Notes under the pieces: generated by a model | What the model saw: only the letters and a program-made list of their open reading frames with translations | Database searches by the model: none | What the model was told of the DNA's origin: nothing | Assembly (NCBI GenBank): GCA_012295225.1 | Contig: WMKK01000008.1 | Location: 434,001 to 498,000, forward strand | Source: Ostreococcus mediterraneus | Lineage: Eukaryota; Chlorophyta; Mamiellophyceae; Mamiellales; Bathycoccaceae | Length of the DNA: 64,000 nucleotides | Reading direction: 5' to 3' | Position numbers and translations under genes: made by a program | Shown: positions 56,990 to 64,000 of the stretch, in pieces | Numbering within the stretch: position 1 is the first letter of the stretch | Layout of the letters: each line of letters starts with the position of its first letter

Positions 56990-57418
56990 ATGGGTGCGCA
57001 AGTTCAATTTATGATTACGAACGCTATGCGCGCGATTCTCATCGACGAGCTCGATTTCGACAGCCACGAGATTGATGAAATGCGACCCGAAGTGGCGGCG
57101 AGATTGATCGAAACGCGCACGAAGAGGCCGTTTGGGGATAGACCTATGCCTGATTCGTGGAAACGCGGCGGACCAGCACCAGGGGGCGCACGACGTGGTG
57201 GGAACAACTTGGTGCGACTATTCCTCGTAGGAATTGTTGGCCTCGGGGTAGCGTTGGCGACGGGGAAGCTGACGGTTGGGACGTTACTCGGCGGTGCCGA
57301 ATTCGGACGTTTGCCTATTAAGAAGCTTTCGAGCGAAATGAAGCCAAAGTCGAAGAAAAAGAAGAAACGCTCGACGAAGAAGAGAAGAAAGGTTGCCGCG
57401 AGTCAGCCGTCGAGCTGA
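56990..57418 (+). CDS. Small single-TM protein of unknown function
   Basis: A 142-residue protein that I do not recognise. ATG 56990 (MGAQVQFMITNAMRAIL) is preferred over 56975 by the weaker upstream codons, though both are possible. Residues 20-60 contain LIDELDFDSHEIDEMRPEVAARLIETR, a conserved-looking helical block, then RPMPDSWKRGG. One TM segment (LVRLFLVGIVGLGVALATG) lies near 80-98, and the C-terminal 25 residues are almost entirely Lys/Arg/Ser (KKKKKRSTKKRRK). Short membrane proteins with an N-terminal MRPE motif occur in plants, but I cannot name the family. A tail-cytosolic topology by the positive-inside rule is likely. It is convergent with the P5A ATPase, 23 bp from its stop. Confidence 0.6.
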   Translation: MGAQVQFMITNAMRAILIDELDFDSHEIDEMRPEVAARLIETRTKRPFGDRPMPDSWKRGGPAPGGARRGGNNLVRLFLVGIVGLGVALATGKLTVGTLLGGAEFGRLPIKKLSSEMKPKSKKKKKRSTKKRRKVAASQPSS

Positions 57419-57441
57419 AAAGTTTAGTTCTAGAAGTAGTA

Positions 57442-60400
57442 TTAAATCAAACCGCGTTTGTAAAGCATGTAGCCAAGAACGCCAACCATGGTATTACCAC
57501 CACTCCAAATGTACCAAAGCAGCAAAATAGAAATCGCAATACCACGGCGAATCATGGGAAGCAAGTCGTTCAAAGTCGGCAAAGCCGTGAAAGAATCGCG
57601 GTACCCAGCAAACAAAATGTGTCTAGCAAAGATGAACAACATGAGTTGATCCCAAGCAATCGTACCAAAGATGGAACCGAATAATATTCCAAGTACTTTA
57701 TACCTGAATATATCACCAGGCATCGTCACCAGTTGAAGTTTTGTGTTCAACCATGGAATGAACTCAAAAGCGCAAACAAACGCGCCAACGACCATTGCCA
57801 CGCACGACATGAGAAGGGACTTGTTTTCTAATGCACCGAGCATAAATGGTCGACCCTTGTAGTTTACAAGCATCACGCACACTCTTTGCACCGTGTCGAC
57901 GAGAAACACGACCGTGTTCAATAAGCAGGGCTCAAATGGCGGTCCTTGTTCCCAGAAGCCTCGCGTGGTTTCGTTCGCCGCATTTTTCATTTCTTCAGTG
58001 ACGACGGCAATTTTCTCCGCACTCGGGAATTCAATATCTTCGCCCGTCGCGCTCTTGACAAGATTAACAGCGTAAATCATTGCCGCAAGGTGAATGATGA
58101 GTTGGCCAGTCAACGAAAGGAAGTTGGCGGGATGGAAGATAGATCTGAGCGGATGCACGTCGCTCAACGTGTGGACTGGTGTGGCATACGAAAATGCCAA
58201 ACTTGCGACGGTCAAGCACGTGCCTGCCGCCATCATTTGGTTCTCGCTACTTCGGATGCCGTCCAAATAGAGCACAGAGAGCGAGTAGGCAGAGATCAAG
58301 CAGCTCAGCATCAAAACTTGCTGCATTTGAATAGCAGATACAAGAGTACACCGTCCTTGGCGAATGATGTCTGCGCATGCTCTAATACTTGGGGCGCGGC
58401 TGGTGAACGGTGCAGCCATGGATGCATCTCCGAGCTTGACCTTGGGAACTTCACCATCGGTTTCTTCGAGTTCTTGGAACACTGATTGCAACGTCTGACC
58501 AGTTCCAGCAACCTTGGTTCGTGCAGCTTGTCTTGCTTTGGCCTCGCGAACCAATCTCTGCGTCGAAGACTTCATGGCGTTCAGTTGTGCCCAAGCCTCT
58601 CCTCTTTCAGTACGCTCCTTGAGTTCCTCTTCGTACCATTGTTGCTGAAGGATGACCAGCTCTGCGCGATCTTGCTTTTGCGCTTCGGCTTCTTTCATCT
58701 TTTCAGCCTTCATTTTCTCAGCTTGCTCTTTCACGCGCGCCATTTTCTCAGCAAATGTTTCCGTCTTTACGGCGACAGTGCTCTGCGCACCCTCTATCTT
58801 TTTGGTGTTTGCACTACCAAAACCGCTCAAAAGTGCGACCCCAACGTGGGCTTGCTTGAGCGCACCAACATCGTTTGCGCCGTCACCGCACATCATGGTG
58901 AACCGTCCTTGCGTTTTCAAACGCTTCAACACACGTTCCTTGTCATCCGGAGACATGCGAGCGTAGATGCACACTTTATCTAAATTGTCCCACAAAGTAC
59001 CCGGTGCAGTCATGGCGGCGTTCAAACTTTGACCAGTAACGCACAAGCTGTGTGTTCTGCTGAGTTCTGCGATCGATGTACCTTCATACGGCAAAATTGT
59101 CTTCGGCACACCATTTTCATCAACCTTTGCCGAGTGCCATTCTAACACATCTTCAGCATTGCGTTCTAACATCATGGCTCCTTCAAGACCACCCTTGGAG
59201 ATGCCAACTTCGTTGCCGACGTGTAGCGCAGTGAGCACGGCATCACCAGTTGCCATCATGACATCGTGCGAACTCGCTTTCAGCGCGTGAATAATCTCGG
59301 CTGAATCAGCACGAACCTTGCACGCAAATGCAAGGAAACCATCGAATACGAGATTTGATTCAGCTTCGTCGCGAGTGAAGGGCATAGTTTGGCTTCCAAC
59401 CCGAGCACTTTCTTCCGCGCTTAACACTTTGTGCGCGAGTGCAATAACGCGCATGCCTTTTTCTGCGAGACTACGATAAGCCGCCTCGTAGCCCTTGGGA
59501 ACCTTCTCCAACAAAGTCATCACCATCTCAGGAGAGCCTTTCACTAAAGACCATCGCTGCTGGGGATTAGAACCATTCACAACATCTGCAACCACACTCA
59601 TGCGTTGCAATGCAGACGCAAAATGGTTACGCACTAAAATTCGCACGGCTGTCTTATCGGCGCCATTCCAAGTGCGCTTGATTTTATCATCATCAAGTTT
59701 TGGCGAAGCCGTGTGACTACTCGGTTCGTATTGCCACTTGATTCCCAAAAGGGCAGCCTTCTCTAGCGGATCACCGAACGTCTTGCCATCGATTTCAAGG
59801 AGAGCGTGGCAACCACCAATGACGATGGATGCGTTTTGCGACGCATCAATTGGTTGCTTGACCGCTACATCTCTACCGAGTGGTTCCATCGCGACGCCTT
59901 CAGCGACGAGACGGTCACTCGTAATCGTCCCCGTCTTATCAAATAAGCAGCAGTCAACTTTGCCCGCCACGGGAACTCGGAACGGCTCAGTGCAGTACAC
60001 AGAAGCTCTGACAAGCGCGAGCAGAGCGGTATTTACTGCCATAGCCGTTTGCATGGGAAGCTCTGGAGGAACAACACTGGTGATGATCATGATGCACCGC
60101 AAGATGAGCTCGTATTGGCTTCTCTTGCCATCCAGAACGCCGACGGTGTAAACGCGATGACTTGCCGCAATGGCGAAGACAAGAAGAATGAAAAGAAGAA
60201 TCAACGTTTCTTTTGTATCTCCGGTGACCTGTTCGCTACTGAACTCCATCATGCGCATTAATTTACCTTGCGTTGAGCCAAAACCAGTTTGGAGAACATA
60301 GCACAAACAACCGCCGTCGGGTGTTTTGAGTGCCGCTGTCGACTCGCTACCAGTGCTGGTAGATTGTTGCATCAACGTCGTGCCACTGTAAAGGACGTGA

Positions 60401-61746
60401 ACTTTGTGCAAGCTATTCATATCCAACAATTCGTCTTTCGTCACTTCGGGGTTTACGTGTTCCTTCATCTGAGGTACGCTTTCACCCGTCAAACTTGCTT
60501 CGTTTACGACGGCAGAGCCAGAGAGAATGAGGCAGTCACAAGGCACTGGAACTTCGTCACCACCAACGCGCTTGAGGGAAATCAAATCACCCGGGTACAA
60601 CTCTTCCGTGGAACGCTCTTCCCAAACACCGCCGCGTCGCACCATGACGCGACCGGCTTGTTGACCCATGCCGCGAAGCGTGGAGACATTTTTCTGGCGC
60701 GAAAACGCCGTCGTCGCTTCAAAGATGAGTAAACTTAAAGCGCTGAATAACGCGTACTTCCAGTACTCATCCATCAACCAAAGCAAAACGGTGAATATCT
60801 GAAACACCGTTACAGGGCCAGTGAGCTGTTCCTTGTACAAGTTCCAAAACGTTGGTAAAGGCACCTTGAGCGAATTGTCCCCGTAGCGATCGTGTGCCTG
60901 CTGCACTTCATCCTCGCTCAAGCCAAGAGACTTTCCGTAGTGTGAAAGCAATAAGTTACTAGGGGTTTCGATTTCTCGCAATTCACCTCGACCTTTTCGG
61001 TTCTTCTCGTCCCACTCCAGTTCAACATATTCGTATCGCTGTCGTTGAAACACGCACCACAGCATCGTGCGCAACGAACCGTCCGCGCCGTACACTCTCA
61101 ACGATTTCATAGGTACAATTTCAGGCTTTCCTTGATGCTGATGGGGAGAGATAATAAAATACGCGCCTTCGCGTACTCTATCAACGCGCTTAAACTGCAC
61201 GAAACAACGAACTCGAACGCTCCAGTGTTGCGCGAAGAGCAACAGCGCGTGCGCCGTCGCCACCACCGCAAACGCCAGCACCGCTGGAAAGTCTGGTAAC
61301 CAACTCGCCGGAAGCGTCGGTGGTACTTCAAACTGCACATCCTCTACATTCACGTCTTTTTCACTCTTTGAAGCTGTATTGTCATCCTTCTCCGCGACGT
61401 CATCGTCACCGGAATCCCACCCGTCGGCGTCGTCACCGCTCGCTCCTCCCCAGTCATCCCTCACCAACCCTCTCTTTGCCGTCTTCACCGCCTTGGCGCT
61501 CACACCCACCGACGTCAACACATCCACATCATACCCCAACTCGATGTGATGCTTCAAAGCCGCCTTGTACGGGTTCCCACTCGTCTCGTAGCACTTCAAC
61601 CCGGTGTGTGCGTACAAGATGAGGAACGGAACGTATACCAACGCCAAGCGATTCCCGAGCGTTTTATACCGCCGTACGCGCGGTGACGCCGAAGCGACGT
61701 GCGCGGGGACGCCTATCGTCAACCGGCGATTCGTTGTCGGCGACAT
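57442..61746 (-). CDS. P5A-type ATPase (SPF1/ATP13A1/PDR2)
   Basis: A 1434-residue P-type ATPase of the ER P5A group, which dislocates mis-inserted transmembrane helices. Family marks are PPELPMQ near residue 559 (P5A signature), TGES near 417, DKTGT near 601 with the phosphorylated Asp, GDGANDVGALK near 952, and an N-terminal TM pair before the standard six plus extra helices. The SPF1-type MPFTRDEAE and FAGNEV-like regions are intact and no frameshift is seen. ATG 61746 (MSPTTNRRLTIG) is the likeliest start; ATG 61884 further upstream would add a charged stretch. Its 5' end faces the photolyase across roughly 100-270 bp depending on both starts. Land plants need the homologous PDR2/MIA for phosphate response and fertility. 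Confidence 0.95.
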   Translation of the reverse strand: MSPTTNRRLTIGVPAHVASASPRVRRYKTLGNRLALVYVPFLILYAHTGLKCYETSGNPYKAALKHHIELGYDVDVLTSVGVSAKAVKTAKRGLVRDDWGGASGDDADGWDSGDDDVAEKDDNTASKSEKDVNVEDVQFEVPPTLPASWLPDFPAVLAFAVVATAHALLLFAQHWSVRVRCFVQFKRVDRVREGAYFIISPHQHQGKPEIVPMKSLRVYGADGSLRTMLWCVFQRQRYEYVELEWDEKNRKGRGELREIETPSNLLLSHYGKSLGLSEDEVQQAHDRYGDNSLKVPLPTFWNLYKEQLTGPVTVFQIFTVLLWLMDEYWKYALFSALSLLIFEATTAFSRQKNVSTLRGMGQQAGRVMVRRGGVWEERSTEELYPGDLISLKRVGGDEVPVPCDCLILSGSAVVNEASLTGESVPQMKEHVNPEVTKDELLDMNSLHKVHVLYSGTTLMQQSTSTGSESTAALKTPDGGCLCYVLQTGFGSTQGKLMRMMEFSSEQVTGDTKETLILLFILLVFAIAASHRVYTVGVLDGKRSQYELILRCIMIITSVVPPELPMQTAMAVNTALLALVRASVYCTEPFRVPVAGKVDCCLFDKTGTITSDRLVAEGVAMEPLGRDVAVKQPIDASQNASIVIGGCHALLEIDGKTFGDPLEKAALLGIKWQYEPSSHTASPKLDDDKIKRTWNGADKTAVRILVRNHFASALQRMSVVADVVNGSNPQQRWSLVKGSPEMVMTLLEKVPKGYEAAYRSLAEKGMRVIALAHKVLSAEESARVGSQTMPFTRDEAESNLVFDGFLAFACKVRADSAEIIHALKASSHDVMMATGDAVLTALHVGNEVGISKGGLEGAMMLERNAEDVLEWHSAKVDENGVPKTILPYEGTSIAELSRTHSLCVTGQSLNAAMTAPGTLWDNLDKVCIYARMSPDDKERVLKRLKTQGRFTMMCGDGANDVGALKQAHVGVALLSGFGSANTKKIEGAQSTVAVKTETFAEKMARVKEQAEKMKAEKMKEAEAQKQDRAELVILQQQWYEEELKERTERGEAWAQLNAMKSSTQRLVREAKARQAARTKVAGTGQTLQSVFQELEETDGEVPKVKLGDASMAAPFTSRAPSIRACADIIRQGRCTLVSAIQMQQVLMLSCLISAYSLSVLYLDGIRSSENQMMAAGTCLTVASLAFSYATPVHTLSDVHPLRSIFHPANFLSLTGQLIIHLAAMIYAVNLVKSATGEDIEFPSAEKIAVVTEEMKNAANETTRGFWEQGPPFEPCLLNTVVFLVDTVQRVCVMLVNYKGRPFMLGALENKSLLMSCVAMVVGAFVCAFEFIPWLNTKLQLVTMPGDIFRYKVLGILFGSIFGTIAWDQLMLFIFARHILFAGYRDSFTALPTLNDLLPMIRRGIAISILLLWYIWSGGNTMVGVLGYMLYKRGLI

Positions 61747-62014
61747 TCCGCGCGCGCGCACCGAACGCGAGCTCACGTGTCGCGCAATGCCGTCGCGTTG
61801 CGCGAGATCGTCGACGGGTTCGTCCTCAGTGTGCGACTTTTGTGTGCCGATGTTGGCGACCGCGACGGCGGTGCGTCCGTTCATCGCGCGCGCGACGTCG
61901 CGCAGGATGCGTCGGGATGAGTTGGTGAGATGCGCCACCGGCGGCGGCGCCGGGGCGTCGTCCTCGTTCGACAGTCGACGGTGTCGCGCGCTCAACGATG
62001 CCGGGAGCACTTTG

Positions 62015-63430
62015 ATGGCATCGAGTGGCGGCGCTCAAAGCGCGGTTGACGACCGCACGGTGGTGTATTGGTGCTCGCGCGATCGTCGAATGCGAGATAA
62101 TGATGCGCTACGCACGGCTCGAGCGCTGGCGCGCGAGTCATCACGGGTGATTGTGTGCACGCACCTCGGGAAGGATGAGCTCGGGACGGGCGTCGGAGGC
62201 GCGCGACGGGCGGCGTTTGCGTTGGAAGGATTACGAGAGCTTGAACGGGATTTACGCGCGAAAGGGATAGTGATGGATGCGAGAAGTAGAGATGACGCGG
62301 CGCAAGGCGTGCTTGAGTGCGCGCATGAGGCGAACGCCAAGGTGGTGGTGTGTGATTTTACGCCGTTGCGCGAAGGACGGAGCGCGCGCGAACGTTTGGC
62401 GGCAGAGTTGACTAGGATGAATTGCGCGATGATTGAAGTCGATGCGCATAACGTTGTGCCGGCGTGGGTGGTGAGTGATAAGCAGGAGTATGCAGCAAGG
62501 ACGATACGGCCGAAAATTAAGCGAGCACTGGATGAATTTCTTACCGAACCCGTGGGCGACGTTGACGAAGCGATGACGACATCCTCCACGGCGGCGCCGA
62601 TGATTGATTGGGATGCATATCTCGCCACGGCGCGACGAGACGGCGCACACGTGCCCGAGATAAAAGATTGGATCATACCTGGTGAGCGTGCGGCATTGGT
62701 GGCGTTGTGCGGACCTCATAAAGAAGCCTTTCTTCCTAAGCGTCTAGCGACGTACGCCGAGCGTAATAAGCCCACGGCGCCGCTCGCCGTCTCACGCTTG
62801 TCGCCCTATTTAAACTTTGGACACCTTTCCCCTCGCCGCGCGGCGTGGGAAGCGGCGAAATTACGAGGACAAAATGACGTTCTTGATGAAGCTATTGATT
62901 CATACTTGGAAGAACTCATCGTGCGCAGGGAATTATCAGATAATTTCTGCCTGCACAATCCGCGGTACGACTCGCTCGAAGGCGCGAGCGCGTGGGCGCA
63001 AGAATCGCTCCAGGCACACGCGTCGGATGTGCGCGAGTACGTGTACGATTACGAAACGCTCGAACGTGGGCGAACGCATGATGAATTGTGGAACGCGGCG
63101 CAGCATGAGTTGTTGTATCTCGGGCGTATGCACGGGTTTATGCGCATGTATTGGGCGAAAAAAATTCTCGAATGGACGCCGGCGCCCACAACGGCGTTGG
63201 AAACGGCAATCGCGTTGAATGATGCATACGCACTCGATGGACTCGATCCGAATGGTTACGTAGGATGCATGTGGTCTATCGCTGGTATTCACGACCAAGG
63301 TTGGAAAGAACGCGCTGTATTTGGTAAAGTTCGTTACATGAATTACGCGGGATGCAAGCGCAAGTTTGACATCCAAGCGTACGTCAGTCGCATTGCGAGC
63401 GAGGTGAAAGCCGTGAAGGCTCGCGCATAG
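62015..63430 (+). CDS. Class II CPD photolyase
   Basis: A 471-residue flavin-dependent class II (plant-type) cyclobutane pyrimidine dimer photolyase, which uses blue light and FAD to reverse UV lesions. The N-terminal antenna-binding half begins TVVYWCSRDRRMRDNDAL, where class II enzymes read WMSRDQR...DN. The FAD-binding helical domain has RRELSDNFCLHNPRYDS, ELWNAAQHELLYLGRMHGFMRMYWAKKILEW and WSIAGIHDQGWKERA with the class II Trp array. ATG 62015 fits typical class II length; ATGs at 61850 and 61787 in the same frame would add an Arg/Ala-rich presequence for organelle import, since plant photolyases also act on organelle DNA. The frame is open further back, so the start is not certain. Confidence 0.93.
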   Translation: MASSGGAQSAVDDRTVVYWCSRDRRMRDNDALRTARALARESSRVIVCTHLGKDELGTGVGGARRAAFALEGLRELERDLRAKGIVMDARSRDDAAQGVLECAHEANAKVVVCDFTPLREGRSARERLAAELTRMNCAMIEVDAHNVVPAWVVSDKQEYAARTIRPKIKRALDEFLTEPVGDVDEAMTTSSTAAPMIDWDAYLATARRDGAHVPEIKDWIIPGERAALVALCGPHKEAFLPKRLATYAERNKPTAPLAVSRLSPYLNFGHLSPRRAAWEAAKLRGQNDVLDEAIDSYLEELIVRRELSDNFCLHNPRYDSLEGASAWAQESLQAHASDVREYVYDYETLERGRTHDELWNAAQHELLYLGRMHGFMRMYWAKKILEWTPAPTTALETAIALNDAYALDGLDPNGYVGCMWSIAGIHDQGWKERAVFGKVRYMNYAGCKRKFDIQAYVSRIASEVKAVKARA

Positions 63431-63567
63431 TTTACTAGACTAGATTATTATTGTAATTATTAGTGAGAATTGATATCAAATGTAGAACAAATTACAACTT
63501 TCTCCTACCAGTAAGTGCGTTATTTATCCAAACCGCCTCTACTGCGCTCGTACGTCTTGTTTGTTGT

Positions 63568-64000
63568 TTAGACACCTTCGGCAGAGCTCAAGAAAGCATC
63601 AAGCGGCTTCCCAAGGGCATAGACTATGAAGCCAATGTCCTTCAACTTTTGGTGGTCCAAGATGAGACGACCATCGAAAACGAACGCCGGCTTTTGCATG
63701 ACGCCATAGATGGCTTCCCAGTCATACGTCTTGAACTCGTCCCACTCCGTCATGATGCACAACGCGTGTGCTCCAGTCAAAGACTCCATGTGAGTCTTGC
63801 AGCACGTGATATTCTTCATCGCCTCCTCACCCATATCCTCAGCAATTTGCTTGGCATCCACCTTGGGATCGTAGATGTTAAGCTGAGCGCCGTCTTCAAT
63901 GAGACCGTGGCCGACGTCAATCGCCGGCGACTCGCGAGTGTCGCCAGTGTCCTTCTTGAACGCGAAGCCTAACATGGAAATCTTCTTACCGCGGATGGTG
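63568..64000 (-). CDS. UGD: UDP-glucose 6-dehydrogenase, 3' part
   Basis: The C-terminal ~143 codons of UDP-glucose dehydrogenase, which oxidises UDP-glucose to UDP-glucuronate for cell-wall and glycan precursors. Visible motifs are GKKISMLGFAFKKDTGDTRESP, the diagnostic end of the central domain, then PAIDVGHGLIEDGAQLNIYDPKV, CIMTEWDEFKTYDW and PAFVFDGRLILDHQKLKDIGF, matching the NAD/UDP-sugar C-terminal fold. The frame is open to the window edge, so the Rossmann N-terminus and catalytic Cys lie beyond 64000. The stop is at 63568-63570. It is convergent with the photolyase, 137 bp away. Confidence 0.93.
   Translation of the reverse strand, partial: TIRGKKISMLGFAFKKDTGDTRESPAIDVGHGLIEDGAQLNIYDPKVDAKQIAEDMGEEAMKNITCCKTHMESLTGAHALCIMTEWDEFKTYDWEAIYGVMQKPAFVFDGRLILDHQKLKDIGFIVYALGKPLDAFLSSAEGV

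Noticed and set aside
1-64000. tRNA, rRNA, virus-like or transposable elements
   Set aside because: I looked for T-loop motifs, long terminal repeats, and integrase, reverse transcriptase, transposase or capsid motifs in the gaps and open frames and found none; a covariance-model search would be needed to exclude small RNAs.

Overview
This window looks like a gene-dense nuclear chromosome segment of a picoeukaryotic green alga (Mamiellophyceae, most like Ostreococcus). The grounds are: land-plant-type genes (HOS1, NEF1, STAY-GREEN, glucan water dikinase, NPSN SNARE, class II photolyase) beside general eukaryotic ones (RACK1, eIF1A, ADA2, BRF1, VPS36, CSN7); many Arg/Ala/Thr-rich organelle presequences; GC-rich coding sequence; gaps of tens to a few hundred bases; mostly intronless genes; and frequent TCG/CGA trinucleotide arrays in the gaps. 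The species cannot be fixed from sequence alone. Four undetermined bases (1192, about 36647, and two near 48160-48170) suggest a draft assembly.

Layout. 1-11.1 kb: 3' part of HOS1, a Patched/Dispatched-like RND membrane protein, an Sfi1-like repeat protein with an N-terminal trefoil-like domain, two unrecognised genes and a TMEM97/EXPERA protein. 11.2-21 kb: methionine sulfoxide reductase B with an apparent thylakoid-lumen signal, a plastid-type SMUBP2 helicase, a VTT/DedA protein, a bile-acid-symporter-family carrier, an unknown gene, a CobW/ZNG1 GTPase and a gankyrin-like ankyrin protein. 21-32.3 kb: glucan water dikinase, a fumarate reductase fused to cytochrome b5, bifunctional biotin synthesis protein BIO3-BIO1, COP9 subunit 7 and RACK1. 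32.8-47 kb: ADA2, an intron-rich DUF3685-like gene, a tandem rhodanese protein, a front-end desaturase, STAY-GREEN, folylpolyglutamate synthase, organelle-type AsnRS with an internal WHEP-like segment, VPS36 and eIF1A. 47.3-64 kb: NEF1 homologue, a small basic protein, NPSN SNARE, a DCAF8-like WD40 protein, BRF1, a one-TM protein, P5A ATPase, class II CPD photolyase and the 3' end of UDP-glucose dehydrogenase.

Most genes sit in divergent or convergent pairs. Convergent 3' ends are often 16-100 bp apart, while divergent pairs share short promoters that carry the TCG arrays, inverted repeats and plant-like boxes. I rebuilt four spliced genes by reading frame and splice signals: RACK1 (one intron, giving 319 aa), STAY-GREEN (one intron, TACTAAC branch site), NPSN (one intron holding a TCG array) and the DUF3685-like gene (five introns, several with TTAA-rich tracts). 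Without these joins each would be annotated with a wrong 5' end or in pieces.

I saw no rRNA, tRNA, CRISPR array, transposon, viral element or replication origin. The themes are ordinary for a phototroph: starch phosphorylation, chlorophyll breakdown, lipid desaturation, organelle redox repair, membrane traffic and core transcription and translation. The items most worth a second look are the lumen-type MsrB, the Sfi1/trefoil architecture, the intron-rich DUF3685-like gene, the same-frame reading after TMEM97, the hairpin cluster in the RACK1 intron and the structured divergent promoters.
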